64,000 nt of DNA from Solimonas marina (GCF_012241385.1 NZ_JAAVXB010000001.1:310001-374000), one strand, 5' to 3'; shown: positions 54,101 to 63,841, counted from the stretch's first letter. Notes: generated by a model not told the origin, from the letters alone. Program-made: numbers and translations.

Positions 54101-54214
54101 GTCCGTGTATTTCAGGTCTCGGAGCTTCTCGACCAGGGCCGCCTCGATGTCCTGCTCCTTGACGAAAAGAGGCCGAGGAGCCTGTGCTTGCTGATAGGTG
54201 GTCTCGGTGGACAT
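51119..54214 (-). CDS. hsdR: Type I restriction endonuclease/translocase subunit (HsdR)
   Basis: A 1031-residue protein. The N-terminal nuclease has the PD-ExK pattern YDVLLLINGMPVVQIELKT (Asp, then ExK). The SF2 translocase has Walker A HTTGSGKTLTS, DEAD-box variant IFDECHRSQ and motif III LFGFTGTPIF; motif VI lies in FSRTNRVLN. A REP element (52680-52744) is inserted in frame and encodes LGTPASSPASSTPKPTGTSALPA, about residues 491-512. The insert falls between the two helicase lobes and does not break the frame. First gene of the operon. It cuts unmodified DNA after translocation. Confidence 0.95.
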   Translation of the reverse strand: MSTETTYQQAQAPRPLFVKEQDIEAALVEKLRDLKYTDRSDIRDRAGLEANFRQKFEALNRVRLTDSEFQRLLEELTIPDVFTAARVLREKNDFSRDDGTPLSYTLVNIKDWCKNDFEVVHQLRINTDYSHHRYDVLLLINGMPVVQIELKTLSVNPRRAMEQIVEYKNDPGNGYTRTLLCFVQLFVVSNRTDTIYFANNNARHFSFNADERFLPVYRWADRDNKPVSHLDDFADCFLQKCELGRMISRYMVLIQSEQKLLMMRPYQIYAVQAIVDCIEQNNGNGYIWHTTGSGKTLTSFKASTLLKENEQIDKCLFVVDRKDLDRQTREEFNKFQEGCVEENTNTATLVRRLLSDEKADKVIVTTIQKLGLALDEDSKRNQQRASQNKRTYKELLAPLADKRIVFIFDECHRSQFGENHQAIRDFFPKAQLFGFTGTPIFDANASRQQITGDQASLRTTEDLFQRELHAYTITHAIEDKNVLRFHVDYFLGTPASSPASSTPKPTGTSALPASIAKRAIVDAILDKHDAATSQRRFNALFATASINDAIEYYSLFDTVQAEHKAADPAFVPLKIACVFSPPAEGNADVRQIQEDLPQEKADNEVEPDIKKGALKNIIADYNARYGSNHKLGEFDLYYQDVQKRIKDQQFPNADLPRKGEEKIDITIVVDMLLTGFDSKYLNTLYVDKNLKHHGLIQAFSRTNRVLNATKPHGQILDFRAQQKSVDDAITLFSGVKSDNKAREIWLVDPAPTVVDKLKEALAKLGTFMESQDLPPKPESVPALKGDDARAMFIERFREVQRLKTQLDQYTDLKPELKTEVDKLLPRDDLNAYRGAYLATAQDLKERQGKSGAPAGNSAIIDQLDFEFVLFASAVIDYDYIMKLLANFSSKMPGKQTMNTDQIIGLIAANANMMDERELMADYVRCLSRGTGLSEKEIRDGYQRFKTQRLSAELADIAEQHGLAPERLQAFTDAILQRMVFDGEQLTELMAPLGLGWRERRVKELALMDALVPVLKKRAAGREISGLSAYES
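52680..52744. repeat. REP palindrome pair, copy D, inside hsdR
   Basis: GGGAGC start, hairpins GCCGAC-GTCCCC-GTCGGC and GCCGGC-GAGGAC-GCCGGC, ending GTTCCCAG. It is about 65 nt and is read in frame by HsdR. Same family and layout as copies A-C. Confidence 0.9.
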
Positions 54215-54682
54215 CGGAGGAGTAGAAACTCGTGCGTTCGCTCGGGATGTGGCGAGTATAAACGCGCTCTATCGCGCTGGACCTTATGCGGTCCGCCCCT
54301 GTCCGTTAAAAAGCGCGCGTGCTCGGGCGTTCGATCCGCTCCACCCGGCCCCGAGCCTGGCGCTGGCGTCAGCGCGGCGAGCCAGCCCGCCCAGTCGCCG
54401 GGCGTACGGACGTAACTCAGGAGGTCGTAATACTCCGGGAGATCGGCCTCTTCCAGCAGTCCGGTCAGCTCTCCATTGAAGACGAACGGCGGCTGCGCAG
54501 GGACACAAAGGACCGATATGACGCGTCGGCCACTTAGCGGGTGACATAGCGACCCTGTCGGCCTGCCTCCACTGTGGCCCTCCCTCTCTTTACATGAGCG
54601 ACGATATTGCCGCCTTGTAAAGAGTTTGACGGCGAAGTCTTCACAAGAGCCTGCCGTTGCCCGCCTTGTAAAGCCTTGCCGG
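54215..54682. other. 468-bp spacer upstream of hsdR
   Basis: No intact gene is visible. It must hold the hsdR promoter (minus strand). It carries a degraded Fic-like fragment (54350-54530) and, at its right end near 54611 and 54661, two copies of CCGCCTTGTAAAG about 50 bp apart. The second copy lies next to the carboxyltransferase stop. Confidence 0.45.
54350..54530 (-). pseudogene. Fic-family C-terminal remnant (probable)
   Basis: One minus-strand frame reads FVFNGELTGLLEEADL, then PEYYDLLSYVRTPGDWAGWL. The latter resembles the C-terminal end of Fic-family AMP transferases (the EYYDLL-x-VR-x-x-GDW-x-x-WL pattern that follows the active site). The catalytic HPFxxGNGR motif is missing and the frame has no start or sensible upstream part, so this would be a decayed end fragment. 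Fic genes often neighbour type I restriction loci. The short match makes this uncertain. Confidence 0.4.
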
Positions 54683-56290
54683 CTACATCCGGAACACCCC
54701 GTAACGCGGATCGCCGATCGGCGTGTTGAGCGCGGCGGACAGCGAGATGCCGAGCGCGTTGCGGGTGTCGACCGGATCGAGGATGCCGTCGTCCCAGATT
54801 TCCGATGTGCTCCAGTAGGCGCTCTGCTTGCGCTTGAACTCGCCGAGCACCGGATCGCGGATGGCGTCGATGTCGGCCTGGCTCAGCTCCTTGCCCTGCT
54901 TGCGCAGCTGGCGGATCTTGACGTCGGCGAGCGTGTTCGCGGCCTGCTCGGCGCCCATCACGCTGATCTGCGACTGTGGCCAACTGAACAGAAAGCGCGA
55001 GTCGAACGCGCGGCCGCTCATGCCGTAGTTGCCGGCGCCGAACGAGCCGTGGCACATGACCGTGAACTTCGGCACCTCGCAGTTGGACACGGCCATGATC
55101 ATCTTGGCGCCGTCCTTGGTGATGCCGCGCCGCTCGTACTCGCGGCCGACCATGAAGCCGGTGATGTTCTGCAAAAAAACGATCGGCGTGCGGCCCTGAT
55201 TGCACAGCTCGATGAAGTGCGCGCCCTTGAGCGCGCTGTCGTTGAACAGCACGCCGTTGTTGGCGAGGATGCCGACCTTGTAGCCCCACAGATGCGCATA
55301 GCCGCAGATCAGCGTCTTGCCGTAGTTCGGCTGGTATTCGTGGAAGCGCGAGCCGTCGACCAGCCGGGCGATGACCTCGTGCATGTCGAACTGCGCCTTG
55401 ATGTCGCGCGGCAGCACGCCGTACAGCTCGGACGGATCGTAGTGCGGCGCTTCCGGCGGCTGCCATTCGATGTGGCTTTTCTGCGGACGCTTGAACTGCG
55501 CGACGATGTCGCGCGCGATGGCGATCGCCTCTTCCTCGCTGCCGGCCGGATAGTCGGCGGTGCCGGACACCGAAGTGTGCATGTCGCAGCCGCCGAGTTC
55601 GTCGACCGAGACGTCCTCGCCGGTCGCCGCCTTGACCAGCGGCGGGCCGGCGAGAAAGATCGCGCCGGTGCCGCGGACAATGACGTTGTAGTCGGAAAGA
55701 CCCGGCACGTAGGCGCCGCCGGCCGTGCAGTGGCCGAGCACCACCGAGACCTGCTGCACGCCCATCTTCGACAGCATGCATTGATTGCGGAAGATGCGGC
55801 CGGCGAAATACTTGTCGGCGAACAGCTCGGCCTGCTCGGGCAGGAAGCCGCCGGCCGAATCGCAGAGATGCACGACCGGCAGGCGGTTCTCGATGGCGAT
55901 GTCGAGCGCGCGCACGGTCTTCTTCACCGTCAGCGGATACCAGGCGCCGCCCTTGACCGACGCATCGCCGGCATTGATGACGACCTCGCGGCCGGAAACG
56001 ATGCCGATGCCGGTCACACAGGCCGCGCCCGGCACCTCGCCGTCATAGCGCTCGTTGGCGGCCAGCGACGAGAACTCCAGAAACGGCGTACCCGGATCGA
56101 GCAGCAGCTTCAGGCGCTCGCGCACGAGGAGTTTGTTCTGCTGGCGCAGGCGGTCGATGTCGCGCTGCGGCCGCGTGTGGCGGACCTTGTCCTGCTTGTC
56201 GCGGAATTCGGCGGCGAGCCGGCGGTTGTGCTCGGCATTGGCCTGGAAGTCGGCCGACGCGGTGTTGAGCTTCGATTCGATTCTTTTCAT
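54683..56290 (-). CDS. Acyl-CoA carboxylase, carboxyltransferase (beta) subunit
   Basis: A 535-residue double-crotonase-fold protein. GARERLKLLLDPGTPFLEFS-like opening (VRERLKLLLDPGTPF), LCDSAGGFLPEQ and GGAYVPGLSDYNV in the first half, and GYGLLGNNGVLF-type GILANNGVLF and FLQNITGFMVGREYE in the second. The sequence fits the 3-methylcrotonyl-CoA / geranyl-CoA carboxylase beta group rather than propionyl-CoA carboxylase. It is last in the minus-strand operon, 109 nt after the biotin carrier gene; that gap holds a double-hairpin repeat. The AtuA neighbour favours a geranyl-type (AtuC-like) role, but leucine catabolism (LiuB) is an alternative. Confidence 0.88.
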   Translation of the reverse strand: MKRIESKLNTASADFQANAEHNRRLAAEFRDKQDKVRHTRPQRDIDRLRQQNKLLVRERLKLLLDPGTPFLEFSSLAANERYDGEVPGAACVTGIGIVSGREVVINAGDASVKGGAWYPLTVKKTVRALDIAIENRLPVVHLCDSAGGFLPEQAELFADKYFAGRIFRNQCMLSKMGVQQVSVVLGHCTAGGAYVPGLSDYNVIVRGTGAIFLAGPPLVKAATGEDVSVDELGGCDMHTSVSGTADYPAGSEEEAIAIARDIVAQFKRPQKSHIEWQPPEAPHYDPSELYGVLPRDIKAQFDMHEVIARLVDGSRFHEYQPNYGKTLICGYAHLWGYKVGILANNGVLFNDSALKGAHFIELCNQGRTPIVFLQNITGFMVGREYERRGITKDGAKMIMAVSNCEVPKFTVMCHGSFGAGNYGMSGRAFDSRFLFSWPQSQISVMGAEQAANTLADVKIRQLRKQGKELSQADIDAIRDPVLGEFKRKQSAYWSTSEIWDDGILDPVDTRNALGISLSAALNTPIGDPRYGVFRM

Positions 56291-56292
56291 TT

Positions 56293-56341
56293 CTGTACGT
56301 CCTGTACCCGCCGGCGCCGTCCCTGGCGCCGACTTTCAAAT
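56293..56341. repeat. Double-hairpin intergenic repeat, copy 2 (GTCC-loop family)
   Basis: CTGTAC-GTC-CTGTAC at 56293-56307, then CGGCGCC-GTCCCT-GGCGCCG at 56312-56331, followed by CTTTCAAAT. Same layout as 4457-4505. The second stem differs on both sides in a way that keeps the pairing. It lies immediately upstream of the carboxyltransferase start. Confidence 0.7.
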
Positions 56342-56399
56342 GGATGACGGTCGCGATTCATGGTTCGACTGCGGTCGCGGAAGGCGGGCTGCGTCCGCC

Positions 56400-56897
56400 C
56401 TACGCCTGCGGCTCCAGACTCAGCAACAGCGCATCGCGGTCGAAGGTCTGGCCTTTTTCGTAGCTGACGTCGGCGATGACGCCATCGCGTGGCGCGGCGA
56501 TGGTCGTTTCCATCTTCATGCTCTCCATCACCAGCAGCGTCTGCCCCTTGGTGACGGCGTCGCCGGCCTTGGCCATCACCGCGACGATACTGCCCGGCAT
56601 CGGCGCAGTGATGCGGTCTTCGGCACTGCCGCCGGCCTGCGCCGCGAGTCGGTCGAGCGGATGCTGGTAGCGCAACTGATAAGCCTCGCCGTCGACGTGG
56701 ACATAGACGTCGTCGCCGTGCGTGGCGACGACGACCTCGACACGGCGGCCGGCCACCGTCAGAAACGTGCGGCCGTCGGCGGCGGTCGACAGGACGACAT
56801 CGACGGCGTGGTCGCCGCGATGCAGGCGGTAGGCCGAGTCGCTGCGTGACAGCGCAACGTTGTACTCGGCGTCACCGAGCTTGAAGGCGTGTTGCAT
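56400..56897 (-). CDS. Biotin carboxyl carrier part of an acyl-CoA carboxylase alpha subunit
   Basis: A 165-residue protein. Residues ~1-85 resemble the linker/BT domain that joins carboxylase and carrier in fused alpha subunits. Residues ~92-165 are a biotinyl domain with the biotinylated Lys in VMESMKMETTI and the opening ITAPMPGSIV. Alpha subunits of this group normally carry the biotin carboxylase on the same chain, totalling 650-670 residues. Here 505 + 165 residues are on two genes with a 179-bp repeat-filled gap. It needs biotin protein ligase and pairs with the adjacent carboxyltransferase. Confidence 0.88.
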   Translation of the reverse strand: MQHAFKLGDAEYNVALSRSDSAYRLHRGDHAVDVVLSTAADGRTFLTVAGRRVEVVVATHGDDVYVHVDGEAYQLRYQHPLDRLAAQAGGSAEDRITAPMPGSIVAVMAKAGDAVTKGQTLLVMESMKMETTIAAPRDGVIADVSYEKGQTFDRDALLLSLEPQA

Positions 56898-56937
56898 GAT
56901 CAGACTCCCAGGAGCGAGTGCATCGTCAACGACCGTT

Positions 56938-57051
56938 CCCTCGATACACGACTATGCCGCACTCGGGACAGGCCCCTCGATACACGGCTACGCGGCATTC
57001 GGGACGAGCCCCTCGATACACCGCGCTGCGCGCGGCACTCGGGGCGAACGG
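56938..57051. repeat. Three tandem repeats in the carboxylase split
   Basis: Units begin at 56938, 56974 and 57010 (about 36, 36 and 42 bp). Each starts CCCTCGATACAC, passes through a GC hairpin core (best seen as CCGCGCTGCGCGCGG in unit 3) and ends CACTCGGG or CATTCGGG. A related single copy lies at 61116-61155. Confidence 0.85.
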
Positions 57052-57076
57052 CAGGGAAGCGCATCGCTCGCATGTT

Positions 57077-58590
<1,514 letters not shown>

Positions 58591-58594
<4 letters not shown>

Positions 58595-59319
58595 GCGCTG
58601 TTTCTCCTGCGGGAAGCCTGTTGCAGATGGGCGTCGAGACGCGCCGCCAGCTCGCTGAGGCGGCGCACATCGAGACGTTCTTCGTGCCCGGCGATGCCGT
58701 CGCAGACGATCTGCGTGATCTGCGTCGCGACGCTGTCGATGTCGAGCGTGACGCGGCGCGCGCCGCGGATGCCGGCGCGACGGATGTAATGCCAGCTGTG
58801 ATGTTCGATCGCGCCGTAGACCAGATCGCGCAGCAGCGGCGCGGACACATCGCGACGAAATTCGCCGCTGGCTTGTCCGGCTTCGATGACGTCGACGAGG
58901 AATTGCGTGTAGCGGCGGTTCATCGCATGCAACGGACTGCCGCGGTAATCGCCGGCGCCGTTGATCTCGCGGAACATCAGCCGGCACAGCAGGGGCTCGT
59001 CGCGGATCGAGCGCAGGTGGCGCCAGATCAACAACTGAAGGCGCGCCCGCGCACCGTCGATCGCCGCCAGCTCACGCGCGTAGTCGCCGAACATCTGCTC
59101 GTACCACGCGGCCAGCACCTTCAGCAGCAGCTCGCGCTTGCTCGCGAAATACTTGTAGACCGTGCCTTCGACAACGCCGAGCTGCGCCGCGATTTCGGCG
59201 ACGGCGGTCTGCTCGTACCCCTGCTCGCTGAAGCGCTGGCGCGCGACGGCGAGGATCGCCACGACGCGCTCGTCGCGCGTCATGCGCGTTGCCGGCACGC
59301 GGGCGACGGCACGACTCAC
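58591..59319 (-). CDS. TetR-family transcriptional regulator
   Basis: A 242-residue protein from a GTG overlapping the AtuA stop (GTGA); ATG 59283 is an alternative. The N-terminal helix-turn-helix reads ILAVARQRFSEQGYEQTAVAEIAAQLGVVEGTVYKYFASKREL (in blocks) and is the standard TetR pattern. The C-terminal ligand domain is unassigned. It sits inside the operon, overlapping genes on both sides, so it is co-transcribed with the enzymes and probably autoregulates the operon in response to a CoA ester or acid. Confidence 0.9.
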
Positions 59320-61091
59320 GGCGCCGCAACCTCCAGTGCCGTCGGCACCTGCAGCGGGAAGTCCATCAAGACCTGCGCCAGCATCTTGCCCTGCGGGTCG
59401 TAGCGCAGGCTGGCGGTGCCGCCGCCGCCGAGTGCGCGCTGCATCAGGAAGTTGAAACCGTGCAGGCCGGGCATCTCGTAGCGCTCGACCTCGCCTTCGA
59501 CGAAGTGCGCGAAGTAGCGCTTCACCGCATCGGCCGTCAGCTGCGCGCGCAGGATCTCGACGTATTCGGGCTTGCGCGCGAGCACGCCGATGTTCGCCGC
59601 ATCGCCCTTGTCACCGGAGCGGCCGTAGGCCAGCGCGATTAGCGGTACGTCGCGCGTCGGCCCCGCCAGCGCTTGCGCGACCACCGAGGCCGTCGTGTCT
59701 GGTGGCGACAGCGGAGCGCCCATCGCCGCGGCCGGCAACGCGTACTCACGACCCTCGACTTCGATGCGCACCGCCGATTTGGGCACCAGACACGAGAACA
59801 GCCGCACCATCGGCGTCGGTGTCGGCCGGCCGCCGGCAAAGCCGGTAATGCCCTGCGCCATCGCCGTCGCCGGCGGAATGAATTCGCGGCCGAAGATCTC
59901 GAGCGCCGCCTTGTCGGCATGCTGTACGGCGATCTTCAGCACCACCTCGCGGGTATCGCGACGGCGCGCATGAGCGCCCCAGTTGGCTTCGCTGCCGAGC
60001 ACCTCGACATCGCTGCGTGTGTAGTCGGCCAGGCCACGCTCGGCAAACAGACGCCGCGTACGCTTGAGGATCGCAGCGGCCACGGCCTCCGCCTTGGCCA
60101 CCGCATCGACGCCGCCGATCATCATCGTCGCCGTCGTGCGGAAGCCGTCCTGATAGGTCGCGGAGACCTTGTAGTGATCGCTCGGTGCAGCGCCCTTGGC
60201 GCCGCGCACCTCGACGAGATCGTCAGCGACCGGCGTCAACGTCACGTCGCGCCAGTCGCAGCTGACGTCCGGCAGCAGATACGCGCCCGGATCGCCGATC
60301 TCGTAGACGATCTGTTCGGCCACCGATGCCGGCGACACGCGCCCGCCTGTACCGGCCGGTTTGGTGATGGCGACGCCGCCGTCGGCGCGGCAGATCGCAA
60401 TCGGAAAACCCATACGGTCCCAGTCGTCGGCCATCGTCTGCCAGTCGGTGACGATGCCGCCGGTGGCCTGCGCACCGCATTCGATGATGTGGCCGGCGAG
60501 ACTGCCGGCCGAGAGCCGGTCGTAATCGTCGGCCCGCCAGCCGAATTCGTGGATCAGCGGACCGAGCACCAGCGCCGAATCGACGCAGCGGCCGGTGAGC
60601 ACGATGTCGGCACCACCCGCAAGCGCTTCGGCGATCGGAAACGCACCGAGGTAGGCGTTCATGCTCCACAGCCTGGCCGGCATCGCCGCACCGCTGAACA
60701 TCTCCGGCACGTCAGCGAATTCGGCAGCGCGCGGCAGCAGGTCGTCGCCGGTGACGATGGCAATCTTCAGCTCGATGCCCAGCGCTTTGAGCTTGTCCGC
60801 GATCGCCGCCTTGCAGGCAGCCGGGTTGACGCCACCGGCATTGGTGACGACCTTGATGCCCTGCGCCTTCAGCTGAGGAGCGAGCGCCGCGACCACCGAC
60901 GGGAAGTCCGTCGCATAGCCGGCGTTCGGGTCCTTGGCGCGCGCCTTGGCGAGCAGCGACATGGTGATCTCGGCCAGGTAGTCGAGCACCAGATAGTCGA
61001 GTTCGCCGGACGCGACGAGCTGCTTCGGGCCTTCGGCCGTGTCGCCCCAGAAGCCGGCGCCGCAGCCGATGCGGATTTCATCTTTTTTCAT
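59316..61091 (-). CDS. atuA: Acyclic terpene utilisation protein AtuA family (DUF1446)
   Basis: A 591-residue protein from ATG 61091 (MKKDEIRIGCGAGFWGDTAEG). The DUF1446 part (~1-450) has IRIGCGAGFWGDT, VVTNAGGVNP and DIVLTGRCVDSALVLGPLIHEF. The C-terminal AtuA-like ferredoxin-fold domain (~480-590) has LAYGRSGDKGDAANIGV. AtuA is required for growth on citronellol and geraniol in Pseudomonas, but its reaction is unknown. The context of enoyl-CoA hydratase plus biotin carboxylase subunits matches Atu/Liu-type pathways. It is 81 nt after the hydratase gene. Confidence 0.88.
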   Translation of the reverse strand: MKKDEIRIGCGAGFWGDTAEGPKQLVASGELDYLVLDYLAEITMSLLAKARAKDPNAGYATDFPSVVAALAPQLKAQGIKVVTNAGGVNPAACKAAIADKLKALGIELKIAIVTGDDLLPRAAEFADVPEMFSGAAMPARLWSMNAYLGAFPIAEALAGGADIVLTGRCVDSALVLGPLIHEFGWRADDYDRLSAGSLAGHIIECGAQATGGIVTDWQTMADDWDRMGFPIAICRADGGVAITKPAGTGGRVSPASVAEQIVYEIGDPGAYLLPDVSCDWRDVTLTPVADDLVEVRGAKGAAPSDHYKVSATYQDGFRTTATMMIGGVDAVAKAEAVAAAILKRTRRLFAERGLADYTRSDVEVLGSEANWGAHARRRDTREVVLKIAVQHADKAALEIFGREFIPPATAMAQGITGFAGGRPTPTPMVRLFSCLVPKSAVRIEVEGREYALPAAAMGAPLSPPDTTASVVAQALAGPTRDVPLIALAYGRSGDKGDAANIGVLARKPEYVEILRAQLTADAVKRYFAHFVEGEVERYEMPGLHGFNFLMQRALGGGGTASLRYDPQGKMLAQVLMDFPLQVPTALEVAAP

Positions 61092-61115
61092 GCGGAATCC
61101 CGATGTCGGGGCGTG

Positions 61116-61155
61116 GCTCGATACACCGCTGCGCGGCACTCGCCATGAACGGTTC
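61116..61155. repeat. Single copy of the CTCGATACACCG repeat
   Basis: GCTCGATACACCGCTGCGCGG core with trailing CACTCG and GAACGG matches unit 3 of the tandem array at 57010-57051. It lies in the 81-bp gap between the enoyl-CoA hydratase and atuA genes. Confidence 0.75.
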
Positions 61156-61172
61156 GGAAACGCATCACGGAC

Positions 61173-61964
61173 TCAGTTGCCGGTGAAATCCGGCTTGCGC
61201 TTCTCCTGGAACGCCGCCATGCCTTCCTTGGCGTCCTGCGTCGACGACATCACCGGCACCATCGCCTGCGCGTACTCCAGCGCCTCGCGCAGACCCATGT
61301 CGCGCATTGCGTTGAACGCCTGCTTGCCGAGCCGCAGCGCGGTCGGGCTCTTGTCGGTGATGCGCGCCAGCAGCCAGTCGAGCTTGGCGTCGAGTTCGGC
61401 GCGCGGCACGACGTAGTTGAGCACGCCCCACTCCAGCGCTTCGGCGGCGCTGAACTGCTCGCCGGTGATGCACATTTCCTGCAGTCGCCGCGCCGGCAGC
61501 ACACGCAGCATGTACGGCAGGATCATCATCGGCGTGACGCCGATCCTGGCCTCGGTGGTGCCGATGCGGATGTCGTCGGCGGCAACGGCCAGATCGCAGG
61601 CGCAGAGCAGGCCGAAGCCGCCGGCCATGACATGACCGTTGACGCGTGCAATGACCGGCAGCGTGCATTCCTGCAGCCGCTTGAACAGGTCGACGATGTA
61701 GTGTTTCGGCCGCGCGTAGTCGACGGCGAACGCGAAGCCCTGCGTGCCCTTGGCCAGATCGGCGCCGGCGCAGAACGCCTTGTCGCCGACGCCGGTGATG
61801 ACGATCGCGCGCGTTTCGCCGTCGCGCGTCGCCGCGTCGATCGCCTGATCGATGGTGCGCACGACACCTTCATTGAGCGCGTTACGACGCGCTTCACGGT
61901 TCAACGTGATCCAGCAGACGGCGCCGCGGCGCTCCACCAGCACGGGATTTTCGGCCTCGGCCAT
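61173..61964 (-). CDS. Enoyl-CoA hydratase/isomerase family protein
   Basis: A 263-residue crotonase-fold protein. CoA-binding oxyanion segments are CAGADLAKGTQG and NGHVMAGGFGLLCACD; FCAGAD carries the usual catalytic loop pattern and a Glu is in TTEARIGV, consistent with hydration. First gene of the minus-strand operon. In Atu-like pathways this would be the isohexenylglutaconyl-CoA hydratase position (AtuE), and in leucine catabolism the methylglutaconyl position. Confidence 0.88.
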   Translation of the reverse strand: MAEAENPVLVERRGAVCWITLNREARRNALNEGVVRTIDQAIDAATRDGETRAIVITGVGDKAFCAGADLAKGTQGFAFAVDYARPKHYIVDLFKRLQECTLPVIARVNGHVMAGGFGLLCACDLAVAADDIRIGTTEARIGVTPMMILPYMLRVLPARRLQEMCITGEQFSAAEALEWGVLNYVVPRAELDAKLDWLLARITDKSPTALRLGKQAFNAMRDMGLREALEYAQAMVPVMSSTQDAKEGMAAFQEKRKPDFTGN

Positions 61965-62108
61965 GCGTGCTCCTGCGTTGCACTCACTCCGCGCGATTCT
62001 TCGCGCCGGAGCCGGTGCATGTGGTCGGGAGCCGCAAGTCTGGGACAGCCTTGGTGAGTCGACCTCACCCGTTCGAGCGAGGCCGCCGGCGGTAGCCTCG
62101 CTCGGCGT

Positions 62109-63248
62109 TTAAAGCTTGATGACGCCGACCACGCGACGCGGCAGACGGATGTGGAAGGCGGTCCCTTCGCTGCCGGTGACGACATCGACCTCACCGTCGT
62201 GTGCGCGCACGATCTGATGGACGATGTAGAGCCCGAGGCCCAGGCCCTGGTTACGGCCGGGTTGGCGCTGACCGCCACGGAACGGATCGAACAGATGCGC
62301 GAGCGTATCGTCGCTGATACGTCCACCATTGCTGACGACAAGACGCACTTCGGCATCGTGCGTGCCGTCGAGCGACAACTCGACGTCACCGCTGCTGTCG
62401 CCGTGCTGCAGCGCGTTGCCGAGCAGATTCGAGGCAATCTGCGCCACGCGATCCGGATCCCAGTCGCCGTGCAGATCGCCGACCGCCGACTCGACGATGG
62501 CCCGGCCCGGGTACATGGCCTGATGTTCCTGCACGACACGGCGCATCAGCGGCCCCAGATCGACCGACTCGCGGCGCAGCGGAATGCCGCCGGCGAGACG
62601 CGCACGTGCCAGATCGAGCATGTCCTCGATCATGCGCTGCATGCGCCGGCTGCTGCCGAGGATGCGTTGCGCTGCCTGGACCACGGCCTCCTCTTCGGTG
62701 ACGCGTTCGAGCAGCGTGGTCAGCGTCATCACCGAATTGAGCGGATTGCGCAGGTCATGGCCGAGTACGGCGATGAACATTTCGTTGAGGCGCAGCGTCT
62801 CGGTGCGCTCGTGCAACTCCTGTGCGATCTGCTGCTTCTGCCGGTACAGCTGAAAGAACACGCCGGCCTTGTTGCGCAGGATGTACGGATCGACCGGTTT
62901 GTAGAGGAAGTCGACGGCGCCGGTTTCGTAGCCCTTGAACAAGCGGTGCTGGTCGCGCGCACCGGCGGTGACGAAGATGATCGGCACCTGCCGCGTGCGC
63001 TCGCTACCGCGCATCAGCTCGGCAAGCTCGAAGCCGTCCATGTCCGGCATCTGCACGTCGACCATCGCCAGCGCGACGTCATGGCGCAGCAGCACCTCGA
63101 GTGCTTCAGCGCCGGAGCGCGCCTGCAACACTTCGACGTCCTCGCTACGCAGCAGCGCCGACATCGCCAACAGGTTTTCGTCGAGATCGTCGACGAGCAG
63201 GCACTTCACGCGGTGCCATTGCGGTTTCGGCGGTAGCGGCGGGTTCAC
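62109..63248 (-). CDS. Response regulator-histidine kinase hybrid (receiver-first)
   Basis: A 379-residue protein from a GTG overlapping the cheB-like stop by 4 nt. An N-terminal receiver domain (residues ~12-130) has phospho-Asp in AMVDVQMPDMDG and Lys in YKPVDP. A short helix leads to HisKA with phospho-His in VLGHDLRNPLNS (about 165). A HATPase_c domain follows with N-box NLLGNALQHG and G-box GLGLGLYIV. There is no membrane segment. Such soluble kinases usually form an internal phosphorelay with a CheB/CheR pair that adjusts their signalling, and here all three genes overlap. Confidence 0.9.
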   Translation of the reverse strand: MNPPLPPKPQWHRVKCLLVDDLDENLLAMSALLRSEDVEVLQARSGAEALEVLLRHDVALAMVDVQMPDMDGFELAELMRGSERTRQVPIIFVTAGARDQHRLFKGYETGAVDFLYKPVDPYILRNKAGVFFQLYRQKQQIAQELHERTETLRLNEMFIAVLGHDLRNPLNSVMTLTTLLERVTEEEAVVQAAQRILGSSRRMQRMIEDMLDLARARLAGGIPLRRESVDLGPLMRRVVQEHQAMYPGRAIVESAVGDLHGDWDPDRVAQIASNLLGNALQHGDSSGDVELSLDGTHDAEVRLVVSNGGRISDDTLAHLFDPFRGGQRQPGRNQGLGLGLYIVHQIVRAHDGEVDVVTGSEGTAFHIRLPRRVVGVIKL

Positions 63249-63841
63249 GGCCGGTCTCCGGGATTCAAAGTACGCAACAGGGTGGCAATACCGTCGAGCG
63301 GCAGCGCCTGGGCATCGGGCACCCGCTGCAACGCTGACGCAGGCATCAGCGATGTCTGCGCCGTCTCCGGCTGCTGGACCACGGCCATTCCCCCCACGCG
63401 ACGGATCGCTTCGAGACCGGCGGCACCGTCGCTGTTGCCGCCAGTCAGGATGATACCCATCAGGTGGGTGCCATAAACATCCGCTGCCGATTCGAACAGG
63501 ACGTCGACCGACGGACGCGAGAAATTCACCAAGGCATCGGCCGACAGCGACAGCTGCGGACCCTCGTCGACCAACAGGTGATAGTCGGGTGGCGCGAAGG
63601 CAATCGTGCCGGGCATCACCGGCTCCTTGTCGACCGCCTCGATCACCGGCACCGCGCATTTCTGCGTGAAGATGTCGGCGAGCAGGCTGGGCCGCTCGCG
63701 CGGCAGATGCACGACGACCAGCACTGCCGCACGAAAGCCGGGGAGCAGCACCGGCAGCAGCACCGAGAGCGCCTCGATCCCGCCGGCCGAAGCGCCGATC
63801 ACCACCGCGTCGATACGCGCACTCGCGCCGGCCGTTCTCAT
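63245..63841 (-). CDS. CheB-type protein-glutamate methylesterase domain protein (no receiver)
   Basis: A 198-residue stand-alone CheB catalytic domain. The serine triad is Ser in IGASAGG (about 17), His in VVVHLPRE (about 45) and Asp in LTGGNSDGAAG (about 140). The usual N-terminal receiver is absent, so it is not under direct CheA control. It overlaps the cheR-like stop by 4 nt and the kinase start by 4 nt. CheR-CheB-kinase modules of this type are often linked to stress or two-component signalling rather than flagellar chemotaxis. Confidence 0.92.
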   Translation of the reverse strand: MRTAGASARIDAVVIGASAGGIEALSVLLPVLLPGFRAAVLVVVHLPRERPSLLADIFTQKCAVPVIEAVDKEPVMPGTIAFAPPDYHLLVDEGPQLSLSADALVNFSRPSVDVLFESAADVYGTHLMGIILTGGNSDGAAGLEAIRRVGGMAVVQQPETAQTSLMPASALQRVPDAQALPLDGIATLLRTLNPGDRP

